Part shown: positions 1-7,424 of the stretch, piece by piece
How positions within the stretch are numbered: the first letter of the stretch is position 1
Layout of the letters: the number at the start of each line of letters is the position of its first letter
Assembly (NCBI GenBank): GCA_025450095.1
Contig: JANWID010000142.1
Coordinates: 1-10,010 of the forward strand
Direction: 5' to 3'
Source of the DNA: Bacteroidia bacterium
GTDB lineage: Bacteria; Bacteroidota; Bacteroidia; AKYH767-A; OLB10
DNA: 10,010 nt
The notes under the pieces: generated by a model
Databases searched by the model: none
What the model was told of the DNA's origin: nothing
The model's input: the letters and a program-made list of their open reading frames with translations, nothing else
Made by a program: the position numbers and the translations under genes

Positions 1-881
1 CAGGACTAGACGATATTTTCATTTCAAAATTAGATAGTGCGGGAAATTTCGTTTGGGCAAAAGCAATGGGAGGACCAGTTGGCGATTACGCAAACTCCAT
101 TGCAATAGATATCTCAGGAAATGTTTATACAACGGGTTATTTTGCGGTAATGGCTGACTTTGATCCTGGGGCAAGTTCGTATATTCTGGGCGCTTTGGCA
201 GGAAATGATATTTTCATATCCAAATTAGATAGTTCCGGAAACTTTGTTTGGGCAAAAGGAATCGAGGCCGGAGGTCATGACTACGGTTATGATATAGTCG
301 TTGATTATTCAGGAAGTGTTTATACAATAGGTGATTTCGGAGGAACGGCGGACTTTGACCCCGGCATTGGTGTATACAACATAACTTGTGTTGATGGATA
401 CGCTGACATATTCCTTTTAGCGTTAGACAACGCCGGCAATTTTGATTGGGTTAATCAGGTTGGAGGTACCAGTGGCGAACATGGCACCTCTTTAGTCATA
501 GATGCTTCCGGACATTTATCAATCACAGGTACATTTTCCAGTCCCGCACTTGCATTTGGAACCATTACGCTGTCGAATACAGGTACGGGAGATATTTTTA
601 TTGCAAGGCTCGATACCGTTTTTGCTACTGGCATTGAAACAATTTCAAATGATCAAGTTCCGGTTTCTATTTCTCCCAATCCATTCACTGAAGAATTAAC
701 AGTCAGTAGTAAGGAGCCAGGTGAAATAAAAATATATGATATTTATGGAAGGCTGGTTTTCACACAAATGCTGACAAATTCCTATCCGTTGAAAATTTCT
801 GCTTCCTGGCAAAAAGGAATTTATTTAATCGAAATAATAACTGATAAAGGAGTTGTGGTTAAGAAGGTGGTGAAAAATTAA
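1..881 (+). CDS. SBBP-type repeat protein with T9SS type A sorting domain (5' end outside window)
   Basis: The reading frame is open from position 3 to the stop at 879-881 (292 residues), so the gene begins upstream; the ATG at 66 is internal. Repeats of about 55 residues are visible, each with 'D.SGNVY.TG.F', then 'ADFDPG', then 'DIF(I/L)..LD..GNF.W', the pattern of SBBP (seven-bladed propeller-like) repeats. Two units are complete and carry ADFDPG; a third is degenerate. The last 76 residues form a T9SS type A sorting domain: SPNPF near its start, a 'KIYDIYGRLV' strand, 'KGIYLIEI', and a basic end (KKVVKN). The protein should cross the inner membrane by Sec and the outer membrane by T9SS, and then be anchored or released. 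Its repeats differ from those of the next three genes, so it is a more distant member of the array. No ligand or enzyme activity can be inferred. Confidence 0.85.
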   Translation, partial: GLDDIFISKLDSAGNFVWAKAMGGPVGDYANSIAIDISGNVYTTGYFAVMADFDPGASSYILGALAGNDIFISKLDSSGNFVWAKGIEAGGHDYGYDIVVDYSGSVYTIGDFGGTADFDPGIGVYNITCVDGYADIFLLALDNAGNFDWVNQVGGTSGEHGTSLVIDASGHLSITGTFSSPALAFGTITLSNTGTGDIFIARLDTVFATGIETISNDQVPVSISPNPFTEELTVSSKEPGEIKIYDIYGRLVFTQMLTNSYPLKISASWQKGIYLIEIITDKGVVVKKVVKN

Positions 882-941
882 TTGATGGAAAATTGAATCA
901 TGGAAAATATTTCGCGCGTAGCAGTGGTAACTTGAACTGCA

Positions 942-2594
942 ATGAAGAAAATTATTAGTATCATATTTATGATATTATTCGTAAATTTAATCTACGCTCA
1001 AAACCCCTTAGTAAAGCAATGGGATATGAGATTTGGTGGAATCGATGACGATTATGTTATGTCATTTCAACAGACAGCTGACGGAGGGTTTATTTTTGGA
1101 GGATTTACTTATTCAGATATTAGTGGAAATTTAACACAGTCAAGTTGGGATACTTCGATTTGGAAAGGCGATTTTTGGGTGATAAAAATTAATTCTATTG
1201 GAAATATACAATGGGAAAAGCGATATGGAGGGAAACTTCTTGATCGGATTTATTCTTTACAACAAACTAATGATGGAGGGTATATTTTAGGAGGATATTC
1301 AGTTTCCGGAATAGGAGGAGATAAAACGCAAACACCATGTGCAGGAATGGGTGACTATGATTATTGGATCATAAAGATTGATTCGCTGGGCAACAAGCAA
1401 TGGGATGGGGATTATGGAGGAAATTCTTATGATTTTCTTTGTTCAATTAATCAAACAGAAGATAGTGGTTATATTTTAGGGGGATATTCTTCCTCAGATA
1501 GTACATGTGATAAGACACAGCCGCTTACCGGAGGCCAGGGTGATTCTGATTATTGGATTGTAAAAATCGATTCTCTTGGAAATAAACAATGGGATAAAAA
1601 ATTTGGTGGATCACAGCAGGAAGATTTTGGTACAGCCTGGCAAACTTTTGATGGCGGATATATCGTATGCGGATCATCCTGGTCAGGGATTAGCGGTGAT
1701 AAATCACAACCTGTAGTTGGAGTAGATGATTATTGGATTGTTAAAACGGATTCACTTGGCAATAAAGAATGGGATAAAAATTTTGGTGGTTCAAGTCAGG
1801 ATCAATTTCCTTGTATATCATTAACAAACGACCATGGGTTTATTTTAGGAGGGAGATCTCAATCACCTGTTAGCGGAGATAAAACACAGCCTACTCAGGG
1901 AAATTGGGATTATTGGATTTTAAAACTGGACTCGCTTGGCAATAAACAATGGGATAAGGATTTTGGTGCATCCTATGTTGAATATCTGACAAACATTTTT
2001 CAAACCTCAGATGGCGGATTTCTGTTAAGTGGTTCTTCTGAATCGAATGCAAGCGGCGATAAAACAGAAAACAATCTTGGAACGGAACAAACATGGATAG
2101 TTAAAACAGATTCATTGGGGAATAAGCAATGGGATAAAACAATTTTTACAACTATACGTGATGTTGTTGGCTCTGGTATACAAACCAGTGATGGATGTTA
2201 CGCATTTTGCAGTTCAACAACATCCGGAATCGGAGGGTATAAATCCCAAAATAACTGGGATATTACAGAAATGACTTTTGATTTCTGGATCGTAAAATTC
2301 TGCGATACAACATCGACAGGAATTGAAGAATCTGACCCCAAAATTGCATTATGTAACATTTATCCTAACCCTTTTTCATCTGAAGTTTCAATTACAATTC
2401 AAAAACAAAATTTAAAACAATCATCTTTTATCATTAAAAACACTTTATTGCAAACAGTATTTATAAAAGAAGAAAATAATTTGAGCACCCCATATACCAA
2501 GACAATAGATTTAAGTTTTCTTACAAGCGGAATTTATTTACTCAATGTAATTATTGATGGAGAACGAACTGTAAAGAAAATTGTAAAAGAGTGA
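942..2594 (+). CDS. Seven-repeat (probable propeller) secreted protein, T9SS type A sorting domain, KFCD sub-type
   Basis: This 550-residue protein starts at an ATG giving a clear signal peptide (MKK, hydrophobic core, cut near YAQ, residues 1-20). Residues about 26-455 contain seven units of 55-65 residues with the pattern 'W(D)K.FGG', 'QT.DGGYILGGYS', 'SGISGDKTQ', 'DYWIVKIDSLGN'. Seven units suggest a seven-bladed propeller; the fold is inference. The seventh unit is degenerate (DGCY instead of DGGY) and carries two cysteines, C419 and C454 (in KFCD), which recur in the gene at 4250 and could form a disulfide closing the last blade. Residues about 468-550 are the T9SS sorting domain (YPNPFSSEV, SGIYLLNV, KKIVKE). 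No enzyme motif is visible. The gap to the previous gene is 60 bp with no terminator hairpin, so co-transcription is possible. Closest relative in the window: 4250-5944. Confidence 0.9.
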   Translation: MKKIISIIFMILFVNLIYAQNPLVKQWDMRFGGIDDDYVMSFQQTADGGFIFGGFTYSDISGNLTQSSWDTSIWKGDFWVIKINSIGNIQWEKRYGGKLLDRIYSLQQTNDGGYILGGYSVSGIGGDKTQTPCAGMGDYDYWIIKIDSLGNKQWDGDYGGNSYDFLCSINQTEDSGYILGGYSSSDSTCDKTQPLTGGQGDSDYWIVKIDSLGNKQWDKKFGGSQQEDFGTAWQTFDGGYIVCGSSWSGISGDKSQPVVGVDDYWIVKTDSLGNKEWDKNFGGSSQDQFPCISLTNDHGFILGGRSQSPVSGDKTQPTQGNWDYWILKLDSLGNKQWDKDFGASYVEYLTNIFQTSDGGFLLSGSSESNASGDKTENNLGTEQTWIVKTDSLGNKQWDKTIFTTIRDVVGSGIQTSDGCYAFCSSTTSGIGGYKSQNNWDITEMTFDFWIVKFCDTTSTGIEESDPKIALCNIYPNPFSSEVSITIQKQNLKQSSFIIKNTLLQTVFIKEENNLSTPYTKTIDLSFLTSGIYLLNVIIDGERTVKKIVKE

Positions 2595-2638
2595 AATGCA
2601 GTAAGCAGAAAGAATTTAACAACTGAAAACTGAACATA

Positions 2639-4219
2639 ATGAACAAACTAGCTTTTATTTTAAGTATAATATTTTTAAGTTCTTTTAACTACTCGTCAGC
2701 ACAAGTCGCTTTCCAAAAAACATTTGGAGGAACAGGCGATGATTGGGGAAATTCCGTTCAGCAAACTACTGATGGAGGATTTATTATTGCTGGCTATACT
2801 ACAAGTTTCGGGGCAGGGTCTGATGATGTTTATTTAATTAAGACGGATGTCAACGGAGATACTGTTTGGACAAAAACATTTGGCGGACCAGGTAATAATA
2901 CGGGTACTTCCGTTCAACAGACTACCGATGGAGGATACATCGTATTGGGACGTACCAATAATTTCCCTGGAACTATCAATGATATTTATTTAATCAAGAC
3001 GGATGTCAATGGAGATTCCCTATGGACAAAATCCCTGGGTGGAAATAATGTGGAATATGGGAACTGTGTTCAGCAAACTACCGATGGAGGATATATTATT
3101 TCAGGATGGACAACGAGTTTCGGCGCCGCTCTTTATGATGTTTACGTAATCAAGACCGATGGCAATGGGAATACAATGTGGTCAAAAACCTTTGGCGGTT
3201 ATACTCCTGATATGGGTAATGCTGTTCAGCAAACCAGCGATGGAGGATACATTGTTGCTGGTTATACAAGGAGTTTTTCCGGTCAAGTAGGTTTTGATAT
3301 TTATTTAATTAAGACCGATGCTGATGGTGATTCACTTTGGACAAAAACATATGGTGGAACAGGTGTTGAATGGTGCTTTTCCGTTCAACAAACAACCGAT
3401 GGAGGATATATTATTGCCGGGGAAACCCAGAGTTTCGGTGCCGGTGATTGGGATGTCTATTTATTAAGAACCGATGTTGATGGAAACTCGCTGTGGGCGA
3501 AAACTTTTGGCGGAGCAAATGATGATTATGGATATTTTGCTCAGCAAACTACCGACGGAGGATATATTATTACCGGATATACAAACAGTTTCGGTGCAGG
3601 GAATAATGACGTGTATTTAATCAGGACCGATGCCAATGGAGATTCTCTTTGGTCAAAAACATACGGCGGATTAAATGATGACAGGGGCTACACCGTTCAG
3701 CAAGCAATAGATGGCGGATATATTATTACCGGATCGACACGTAGTTTTGGTGCAGGCACGAATGATGTTTATTTAATTAAAACGGATAGTTTAGGAAACA
3801 GCGGATGTAACGAAGGAAATCCAGGCACCATTGTTACTACCCCTGTTACTATAGAGTTAAATACTGAAACTATGATAACTTCTCCCGTTACAATTGTATA
3901 TAACACACCTGCAATTGTTGGCAACGGAAGTATAATTAATACGCTTTGCGCTGCTGTTGGTATAAACGAAATAACAACGGAAAATACCTTTCTTATTTCT
4001 CCTAACCCATCAGATGGTAATTTTATTATTTCATTTAATGAAGTGATTAAAAAGGGTAATGTTGAAATATCAAATACTATTGGAGAAAAGGTTTTTACCG
4101 AAAATATTTTCAATGAATCAGAAAAAGCAATTAATCTCAATTTGATTTCATCAGGAATTTATTTTGTAAAAGTGTTTGATAGTGAAAAGAGTTATTGCAG
4201 GAAATTAATTATTAAATAA
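2639..4219 (+). CDS. Seven-repeat (probable propeller) secreted protein, T9SS type A sorting domain, SGC sub-type
   Basis: This 526-residue protein has a signal peptide at residues 1-22 (MNKLAFILSIIF ... SSAQ). Residues about 23-385 are seven very regular 52-residue repeats: 'W.KTFGG', 'VQQTTDGGYII.GYT.SFGAG', 'DVYLIKTD.NGDS'. The 'QQTTDGG' start recurs near 2756, 2912, 3068, 3224, 3383, 3539 and 3695: a 156-nt period with a single 159-nt step from one extra residue. After the last repeat comes SGC (C390) and a threonine/valine/isoleucine-rich linker (391-447) with a second cysteine (C437). The gene at 8503 has the same two-cysteine layout. Residues about 448-526 are the T9SS sorting domain (ISPNPSDGNF, SGIYFVKV, CRKLIIK). 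It is probably a surface or secreted propeller protein; the ligand is unknown. It lies 44 bp after the previous gene and 30 bp before the next. Confidence 0.9.
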   Translation: MNKLAFILSIIFLSSFNYSSAQVAFQKTFGGTGDDWGNSVQQTTDGGFIIAGYTTSFGAGSDDVYLIKTDVNGDTVWTKTFGGPGNNTGTSVQQTTDGGYIVLGRTNNFPGTINDIYLIKTDVNGDSLWTKSLGGNNVEYGNCVQQTTDGGYIISGWTTSFGAALYDVYVIKTDGNGNTMWSKTFGGYTPDMGNAVQQTSDGGYIVAGYTRSFSGQVGFDIYLIKTDADGDSLWTKTYGGTGVEWCFSVQQTTDGGYIIAGETQSFGAGDWDVYLLRTDVDGNSLWAKTFGGANDDYGYFAQQTTDGGYIITGYTNSFGAGNNDVYLIRTDANGDSLWSKTYGGLNDDRGYTVQQAIDGGYIITGSTRSFGAGTNDVYLIKTDSLGNSGCNEGNPGTIVTTPVTIELNTETMITSPVTIVYNTPAIVGNGSIINTLCAAVGINEITTENTFLISPNPSDGNFIISFNEVIKKGNVEISNTIGEKVFTENIFNESEKAINLNLISSGIYFVKVFDSEKSYCRKLIIK

Positions 4220-4249
4220 AATTGGAAAAACTTAACAACAGTTACAATC

Positions 4250-5944
4250 ATGAAAACTATCATCCTGGTGTTACTAATTTGTAGTATAAAGATTCATGCA
4301 TTTGCGCAAGGGACACTGACAAAAATGTGGGATAAACGTTTTGGTGGGACAGCCGATGAATATTTTCATTCATTTCAAAAAGTCAGTGATGGCGGCTATA
4401 TCCTGGGAGGCAGTTCGTATTCGGGAATCAGTGGAGATATAACCCTTCCTAATAGAGATATGACGAACCAGAGTAATGATTTCTGGATAATAAAAATTGA
4501 CTCATTAGCAAATGGGTTATGGGATAACAGATTTGGTGGATCTTCATTTGATTGGCTAAGCAGTGTTTGTCAGACTACCGATGGAGGATATATTTTAGGT
4601 GGTTATTCATATTCAGGCATTGGTGGTGAAAAATCTCAGGCCAATTGGGATAGTACATTGAACACTGCTGATTATTGGATTGTAAAAACCGATGCCTCGG
4701 GCAATTTCATGTGGGATAAACGATATGGCGGATTCAAAGAAGAGAAGTTAATGGCTTTACATCAAACTACAGATGGGGGTTATATTTTGGGTGGATATTC
4801 TTATTCTGGTTTAGGCGGTGACAAGTCACAACCCAACTGGGATAGCACCAACTTTACTTCCGATTATTGGATCGTAAAAATTGATGCCTCAGGAAACAAA
4901 GAATGGGATAAACGATTCGGTGGAATTGCAAATGAAACTTTTCAGGATATTCATCAAACTTTGGATGGTGGTTATATTTTAGCAGGTTTTGCCTATTCAG
5001 ATATAAGTGGCGATAAAACCGAGGACAATTGGTCAGGATGTTCTGATTATTGGATTGTAAAGATTGACGCCCTGGGTACAAAGCAGTGGGATAAACGTTA
5101 TGGTGGCTGGAGTTATGACTTCCTTTACTCTCTCAGGCAGGTTGGTGATGGGGGATATATTTTAGCCGGACTTTCAACATCAGTTGCCAGCGGAAATAAA
5201 ACACAGGATACCCAGGATACCTCTATGGTTGGAATCGAAAGAGGGGATTACTGGATCGTTAGAGTTGATTCCATTGGAAATATGTTGTGGGACGCGGATT
5301 TTGGCGGGGTAGCAAGAGAATACACCTTTAAAAATATCAGCCTGACGGATGATGGAGGATATTTACTTTCCGGTTCTTCATATTCAAATATAAGTGGTGA
5401 TAAAACTGAAGATAATCTTGGCCCGCAACAAACCTGGATGGTTAAGACCGATTCTTCCGGAGTAAAACAATGGGATAAAACACTTCTTACCTTATCTAAT
5501 TATGATCAGCAAGCCATTGCAATTGAAGAAGAGCCCGGCTGCTATACCATTGCAAGTTTTACGAGAGCGGGGATAGGCGGACATAAATCACAACCGAATT
5601 GGGATACGATTAACATATTTCCGGGACTTGATTTTTGGATCATTAAGTTTTGTGATTCAATACAACCTTCAGGTATAAACTTAGCGCAAAATTCGGATTC
5701 ACAAATTTTAGTTTCTCCGAATCCATTTACAAATGAAATTACAATAAGCCTGCAAAACCAAAACAGCAGTAAAGTCACAATAAGAGTACAAAATAAGTTG
5801 GGGCAATCAGTTTATGATGCTCAACATAGTATTTCATCCAATTCAGAATACACTATAAACCTGGGAAACCTTACGCCAGGAATGTATTTTCTGGAAATTT
5901 TCATGAATGGAAAACAGATCAATAAGAAGATTCTTAAGATTTAA
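4250..5944 (+). CDS. Seven-repeat (probable propeller) secreted protein, T9SS type A sorting domain, KFCD sub-type
   Basis: This 564-residue protein has a signal peptide at residues 1-20 (MKTIILVLLICSIKIHAFAQ). Seven repeats of about 55-65 residues follow: 'W(D)KRFGG', 'QTTDGGYILGGYSYSG(I/L)GG(D/E)KSQ', 'DYWIVKIDASGN'. Units 2-4 are the most alike. The seventh unit is decayed ('EEEPGCY') but keeps C431 and C468 (KFCD), matching C419 and C454 in the paralogue at 942, as does its GIGG-K-SQ-NWD stretch. Residues about 482-564 are the T9SS sorting domain (VSPNPFTNEI, PGMYFLEI, KKILKI). The 942 and 4250 genes look like products of one duplication, with the SGC-type gene 2639 between them. The likely role is that of an exported cell-surface or secreted repeat protein. 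A DUF2200 gene starts 6 bp after the stop, suggesting one transcript. Confidence 0.9.
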   Translation: MKTIILVLLICSIKIHAFAQGTLTKMWDKRFGGTADEYFHSFQKVSDGGYILGGSSYSGISGDITLPNRDMTNQSNDFWIIKIDSLANGLWDNRFGGSSFDWLSSVCQTTDGGYILGGYSYSGIGGEKSQANWDSTLNTADYWIVKTDASGNFMWDKRYGGFKEEKLMALHQTTDGGYILGGYSYSGLGGDKSQPNWDSTNFTSDYWIVKIDASGNKEWDKRFGGIANETFQDIHQTLDGGYILAGFAYSDISGDKTEDNWSGCSDYWIVKIDALGTKQWDKRYGGWSYDFLYSLRQVGDGGYILAGLSTSVASGNKTQDTQDTSMVGIERGDYWIVRVDSIGNMLWDADFGGVAREYTFKNISLTDDGGYLLSGSSYSNISGDKTEDNLGPQQTWMVKTDSSGVKQWDKTLLTLSNYDQQAIAIEEEPGCYTIASFTRAGIGGHKSQPNWDTINIFPGLDFWIIKFCDSIQPSGINLAQNSDSQILVSPNPFTNEITISLQNQNSSKVTIRVQNKLGQSVYDAQHSISSNSEYTINLGNLTPGMYFLEIFMNGKQINKKILKI

Positions 5945-5950
5945 AATAAA

Positions 5951-6310
5951 ATGAATATTGCAAATAATGCCAGGGTATTTAAAATGTCCTTTGCAAGTAT
6001 CTACCCGCTCTATATTCAAAAAGCGGAGAAAAAGGGGCGCACAAAAGCAGAGGTGGATGCTGTTATTTTTTGGCTAACTGGCTATAATAAACAAACATTG
6101 CAAAAGCAAATTGAAAAGAAGAGTGATTTAGAGACCTTTTTCGCCCAGGCACCACAAATTAATCCGAATGTTTCAAAAATTACAGGGGTTATTTGCGGAT
6201 ACCGCGTCGAAGAAATCGAAGACAAACTCATGCAGAAGATTCGTTATATGGATAAGTTGATTGATGAATTGGCAAAAGGAAGGGCAATGGAGAAGATTTT
6301 ACGGCAATAG
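5951..6310 (+). CDS. DUF2200 family protein
   Basis: This 119-residue cytosolic protein has no signal peptide or membrane segment. The sequence carries the hallmarks of the DUF2200 family as I know it: '[14 protein letters not shown]' near the start, '[13 protein letters not shown]', 'WLTGY', '[11 protein letters not shown]', '[18 protein letters not shown]' and '[14 protein letters not shown]' near the end. Length and ends fit a complete member. The ATG at 5951 is chosen because it supplies the usual few residues before the conserved block; an internal ATG at 5984 would cut into it. The biochemical function of the family is, to my knowledge, not established. It follows the T9SS gene by 6 bp with no obvious Shine-Dalgarno sequence, which is common in Bacteroidota. 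It is the only clearly cytosolic product in the window, so its link to the exported neighbours is probably positional only. Confidence 0.9.
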   Translation: MNIANNARVFKMSFASIYPLYIQKAEKKGRTKAEVDAVIFWLTGYNKQTLQKQIEKKSDLETFFAQAPQINPNVSKITGVICGYRVEEIEDKLMQKIRYMDKLIDELAKGRAMEKILRQ

Positions 6311-6364
6311 GGAAACTAAGAGCCTGCTATCGGATAATTAACGGCTAGAACCAGATTTAAATTT

Positions 6365-7021
6365 ATGAATCGAATAACACATTGCCTGATAATTTTCCTG
6401 ATTATGCTTGTTAATTCAGTAACGGCACAGGATCGGATAATATTTACACTGAGCCCTGGTAATTACGCCTATAAAGGGTTTGCAAACACATTCACATATA
6501 ATAACCCGGACAAAAAGAAAGTAATTTTTTCTTGTCAGAAAGGGCGAATCGAAGAGAAGGGCGATTCATATTTATTCTATGCATCAGAACATGATACTTC
6601 CGTAATTTATGTTTATAACATTAGCACTAAAGATACCGTGCTTGTTTATTCTCAAAAAATAGTCATCAAAAAAGTACCTGATCCCTCAATTGCAATACGT
6701 GGAGTCGAAATCACATCTGAAACCAGCAGGCAAATGTTTGAAAATGTAAATACGCTCGAAGGATTTTTGGATATTGATATTGTAACATTAAAAACTGCCT
6801 TTATTGTGAGATCATTTGATTTAACAATCAAATCACCAAACACTAAAACATTTGTGAGTTCAACCAATGCATTTACTGATGAAATGAAATCCGCATTGAA
6901 ACGATTGAAACCGGGTGACTCGGTATGGTTTGAGAATGTAATTGAATATGGCCCGGACGGGACGACACGGTATTTAGGACATACTGTTAAGACCAGGATA
7001 AATGAGGGAATGGGAGAATGA
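6365..7021 (+). CDS. Secreted GldM C-terminal-like protein (D3- and D4-like domains only)
   Basis: This 218-residue protein has a signal peptide at 1-22 (MNRITHCLIIFLIMLVNSVTAQ). Residues 23-103 resemble the third periplasmic domain of GldM ('YKGFANTFTY', 'FSCQKGRIE', 'GDSYLFYA'), followed by the junction KVPDP (103-107). Residues 108-212 resemble the fourth domain: 'FIVRSFDLTIK', 'FVSSTNAFTDEMKSALKRLKPGDSVWFENV' in shortened form, and 'YGPDGTTRYL'. Full GldM is about 500 residues, has an inner-membrane helix and spans the periplasm as part of the T9SS motor. Here the helix and first two domains are absent and a cleavable signal replaces them, so the product is probably a free periplasmic or secreted protein. 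The glycine-rich turn usual after the PDP motif is not evident. The last residues (NEGMGE) are encoded by an 8-bp minisatellite, so the natural C-terminus may have been altered. Family assignment is from remembered motifs; function is inference. Confidence 0.7.
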   Translation: MNRITHCLIIFLIMLVNSVTAQDRIIFTLSPGNYAYKGFANTFTYNNPDKKKVIFSCQKGRIEEKGDSYLFYASEHDTSVIYVYNISTKDTVLVYSQKIVIKKVPDPSIAIRGVEITSETSRQMFENVNTLEGFLDIDIVTLKTAFIVRSFDLTIKSPNTKTFVSSTNAFTDEMKSALKRLKPGDSVWFENVIEYGPDGTTRYLGHTVKTRINEGMGE

Positions 7022-7051
7022 GGGAATGGGAGAATGGGAGAATAGGGGAAT
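7004..7051 (+). repeat. 8-bp purine minisatellite, block 1 (six units)
   Basis: Six contiguous octamers: gagggaat, gggagaat, gagggaat, gggagaat, gggagaat, aggggaat. The block starts inside the last codons of the GldM-like gene and supplies its stop codon (7019-7021). Because 8 is not a multiple of 3, gain or loss of a unit upstream of the stop would alter the C-terminal residues. Further blocks of the same octamer lie at 7118-7133 and 7425-7464. Confidence 0.9.
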
Positions 7052-7059
7052 GAGCTGCG

Positions 7060-7119
7060 CCCTCCGAAGCAATTATAAAATTTAGAGATTACAATTGTAA
7101 TTATCATTGCGTAGGAGGG
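7060..7119. repeat. 60-bp inverted-repeat element with internal 14-bp palindrome
   Basis: The ends 7060-7073 (CCCTCCGAAGCAAT) and 7106-7119 (ATTGCGTAGGAGGG) are inverted copies matching at 12 of 14 positions. Between them lies a perfect 14-bp palindrome, ATTACAATTGTAAT (7088-7101). The element sits between minisatellite blocks. It could fold into a cruciform or be a small non-autonomous mobile element; no target duplication other than the minisatellite itself is evident. Confidence 0.6.
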
Positions 7120-7133
7120 GGGAATGGGAGAAT
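7118..7133 (+). repeat. 8-bp purine minisatellite, block 2 (two units)
   Basis: Two octamers (gggggaat, gggagaat) lie directly between the inverted-repeat element and the first pyrimidine-rich repeat. They are the same unit type as the blocks at 7004 and 7425. Confidence 0.7.
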
Positions 7134-7134
7134 A

Positions 7135-7197
7135 ACTCTTCGCTCTCATTCTGTTTATCTCTCTGTTTCTCGTTCTCGTTCTTTGCTCTGTGACAGA
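7135..7197. repeat. Pyrimidine-rich direct repeat, copy 1 (63 bp)
   Basis: It begins actcttcgctctcattctg and ends ctctgtgacaga. It matches copy 2 (7354-7422) except for one substitution (tttatctc versus tttctctc) and one missing hexamer (ctcgtt present twice here, three times in copy 2). The near identity implies recent duplication or homogenisation, with slippage in the hexamer tract. Confidence 0.85.
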
Positions 7198-7238
7198 GTG
7201 AGAGGGAGTGCGAGAGTGAGAATCAGAACGAGAATGAG
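7145..7238. repeat. Long imperfect hairpin, pyrimidine arm and purine arm
   Basis: The pyrimidine-rich stretch 7145-7190 (starting CTCATTCT) is followed by a purine-rich stretch to 7238 (ending AGAATGAG) that is its imperfect reverse complement. The turn is CTCTG-tga-CAGAG at 7186-7198. Arms are about 45 nt with several mismatches and at least one bulge. Such strand-asymmetric sequence could extrude as a cruciform or form a triplex; no function is shown. Confidence 0.6.
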
Positions 7239-7246
7239 GTTTAATG

Positions 7247-7353
7247 GAGGTTGCAAAAAAATGATGCTTCAATTACTGACCCCAGCGGGGGGCGCATGTA
7301 TAGAAACATCACACATCACAGGAACATGGATTTTGTTATATTATTTTTCAAAT
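7247..7353. other. Unique spacer with a short GC hairpin, possible dispersed-repeat module
   Basis: This segment separates the two pyrimidine-rich repeats. It contains CCCC-agc-GGGG (7280-7290) followed by 'gcatgtatagaaac' (7293-7306). The arrangement of a small GC hairpin then 'atg..tatagaaa' reminds me of short repeats scattered in Bacteroidota intergenic regions; I cannot verify this without a genome search. No coding potential is seen. Confidence 0.3.
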
Positions 7354-7422
7354 ACTCTTCGCTCTCATTCTGTTTCTCTCTCTGTTTCTCGTTCTCGTTC
7401 TCGTTCTTTGCTCTGTGACAGA
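7354..7422. repeat. Pyrimidine-rich direct repeat, copy 2 (69 bp)
   Basis: This is the second copy of the repeat at 7135-7197, longer by one ctcgtt hexamer and with one substitution. It runs directly into minisatellite block 3. Unlike copy 1 it lacks the complementary purine arm, so it cannot form the long hairpin alone. Confidence 0.85.
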
Positions 7423-7424
7423 AT

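Noticed and set aside
66..68. ATG as the start of the first gene
   Set aside because: The frame is open upstream to the window edge and encodes the same repeat pattern (DDIFISKLDSAGNFVW), so this methionine is internal.
882..941. Short ATG frames and a near repeat (atggaaaa twice) in the first intergenic gap
   Set aside because: The frames end within a few codons and no promoter or terminator signature is evident.
2756..3720. Regularly spaced direct repeats that could suggest a tandem array such as CRISPR
   Set aside because: The period is 156 nt within an intact reading frame and reflects protein repeats; spacers are also homologous to each other.
6652..7272. Minus-strand open frame of 206 codons
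   Set aside because: It is antisense to the GldM-like gene and then runs through the minisatellite, giving Ser/Pro-rich repeat translation; no start context or family resemblance.
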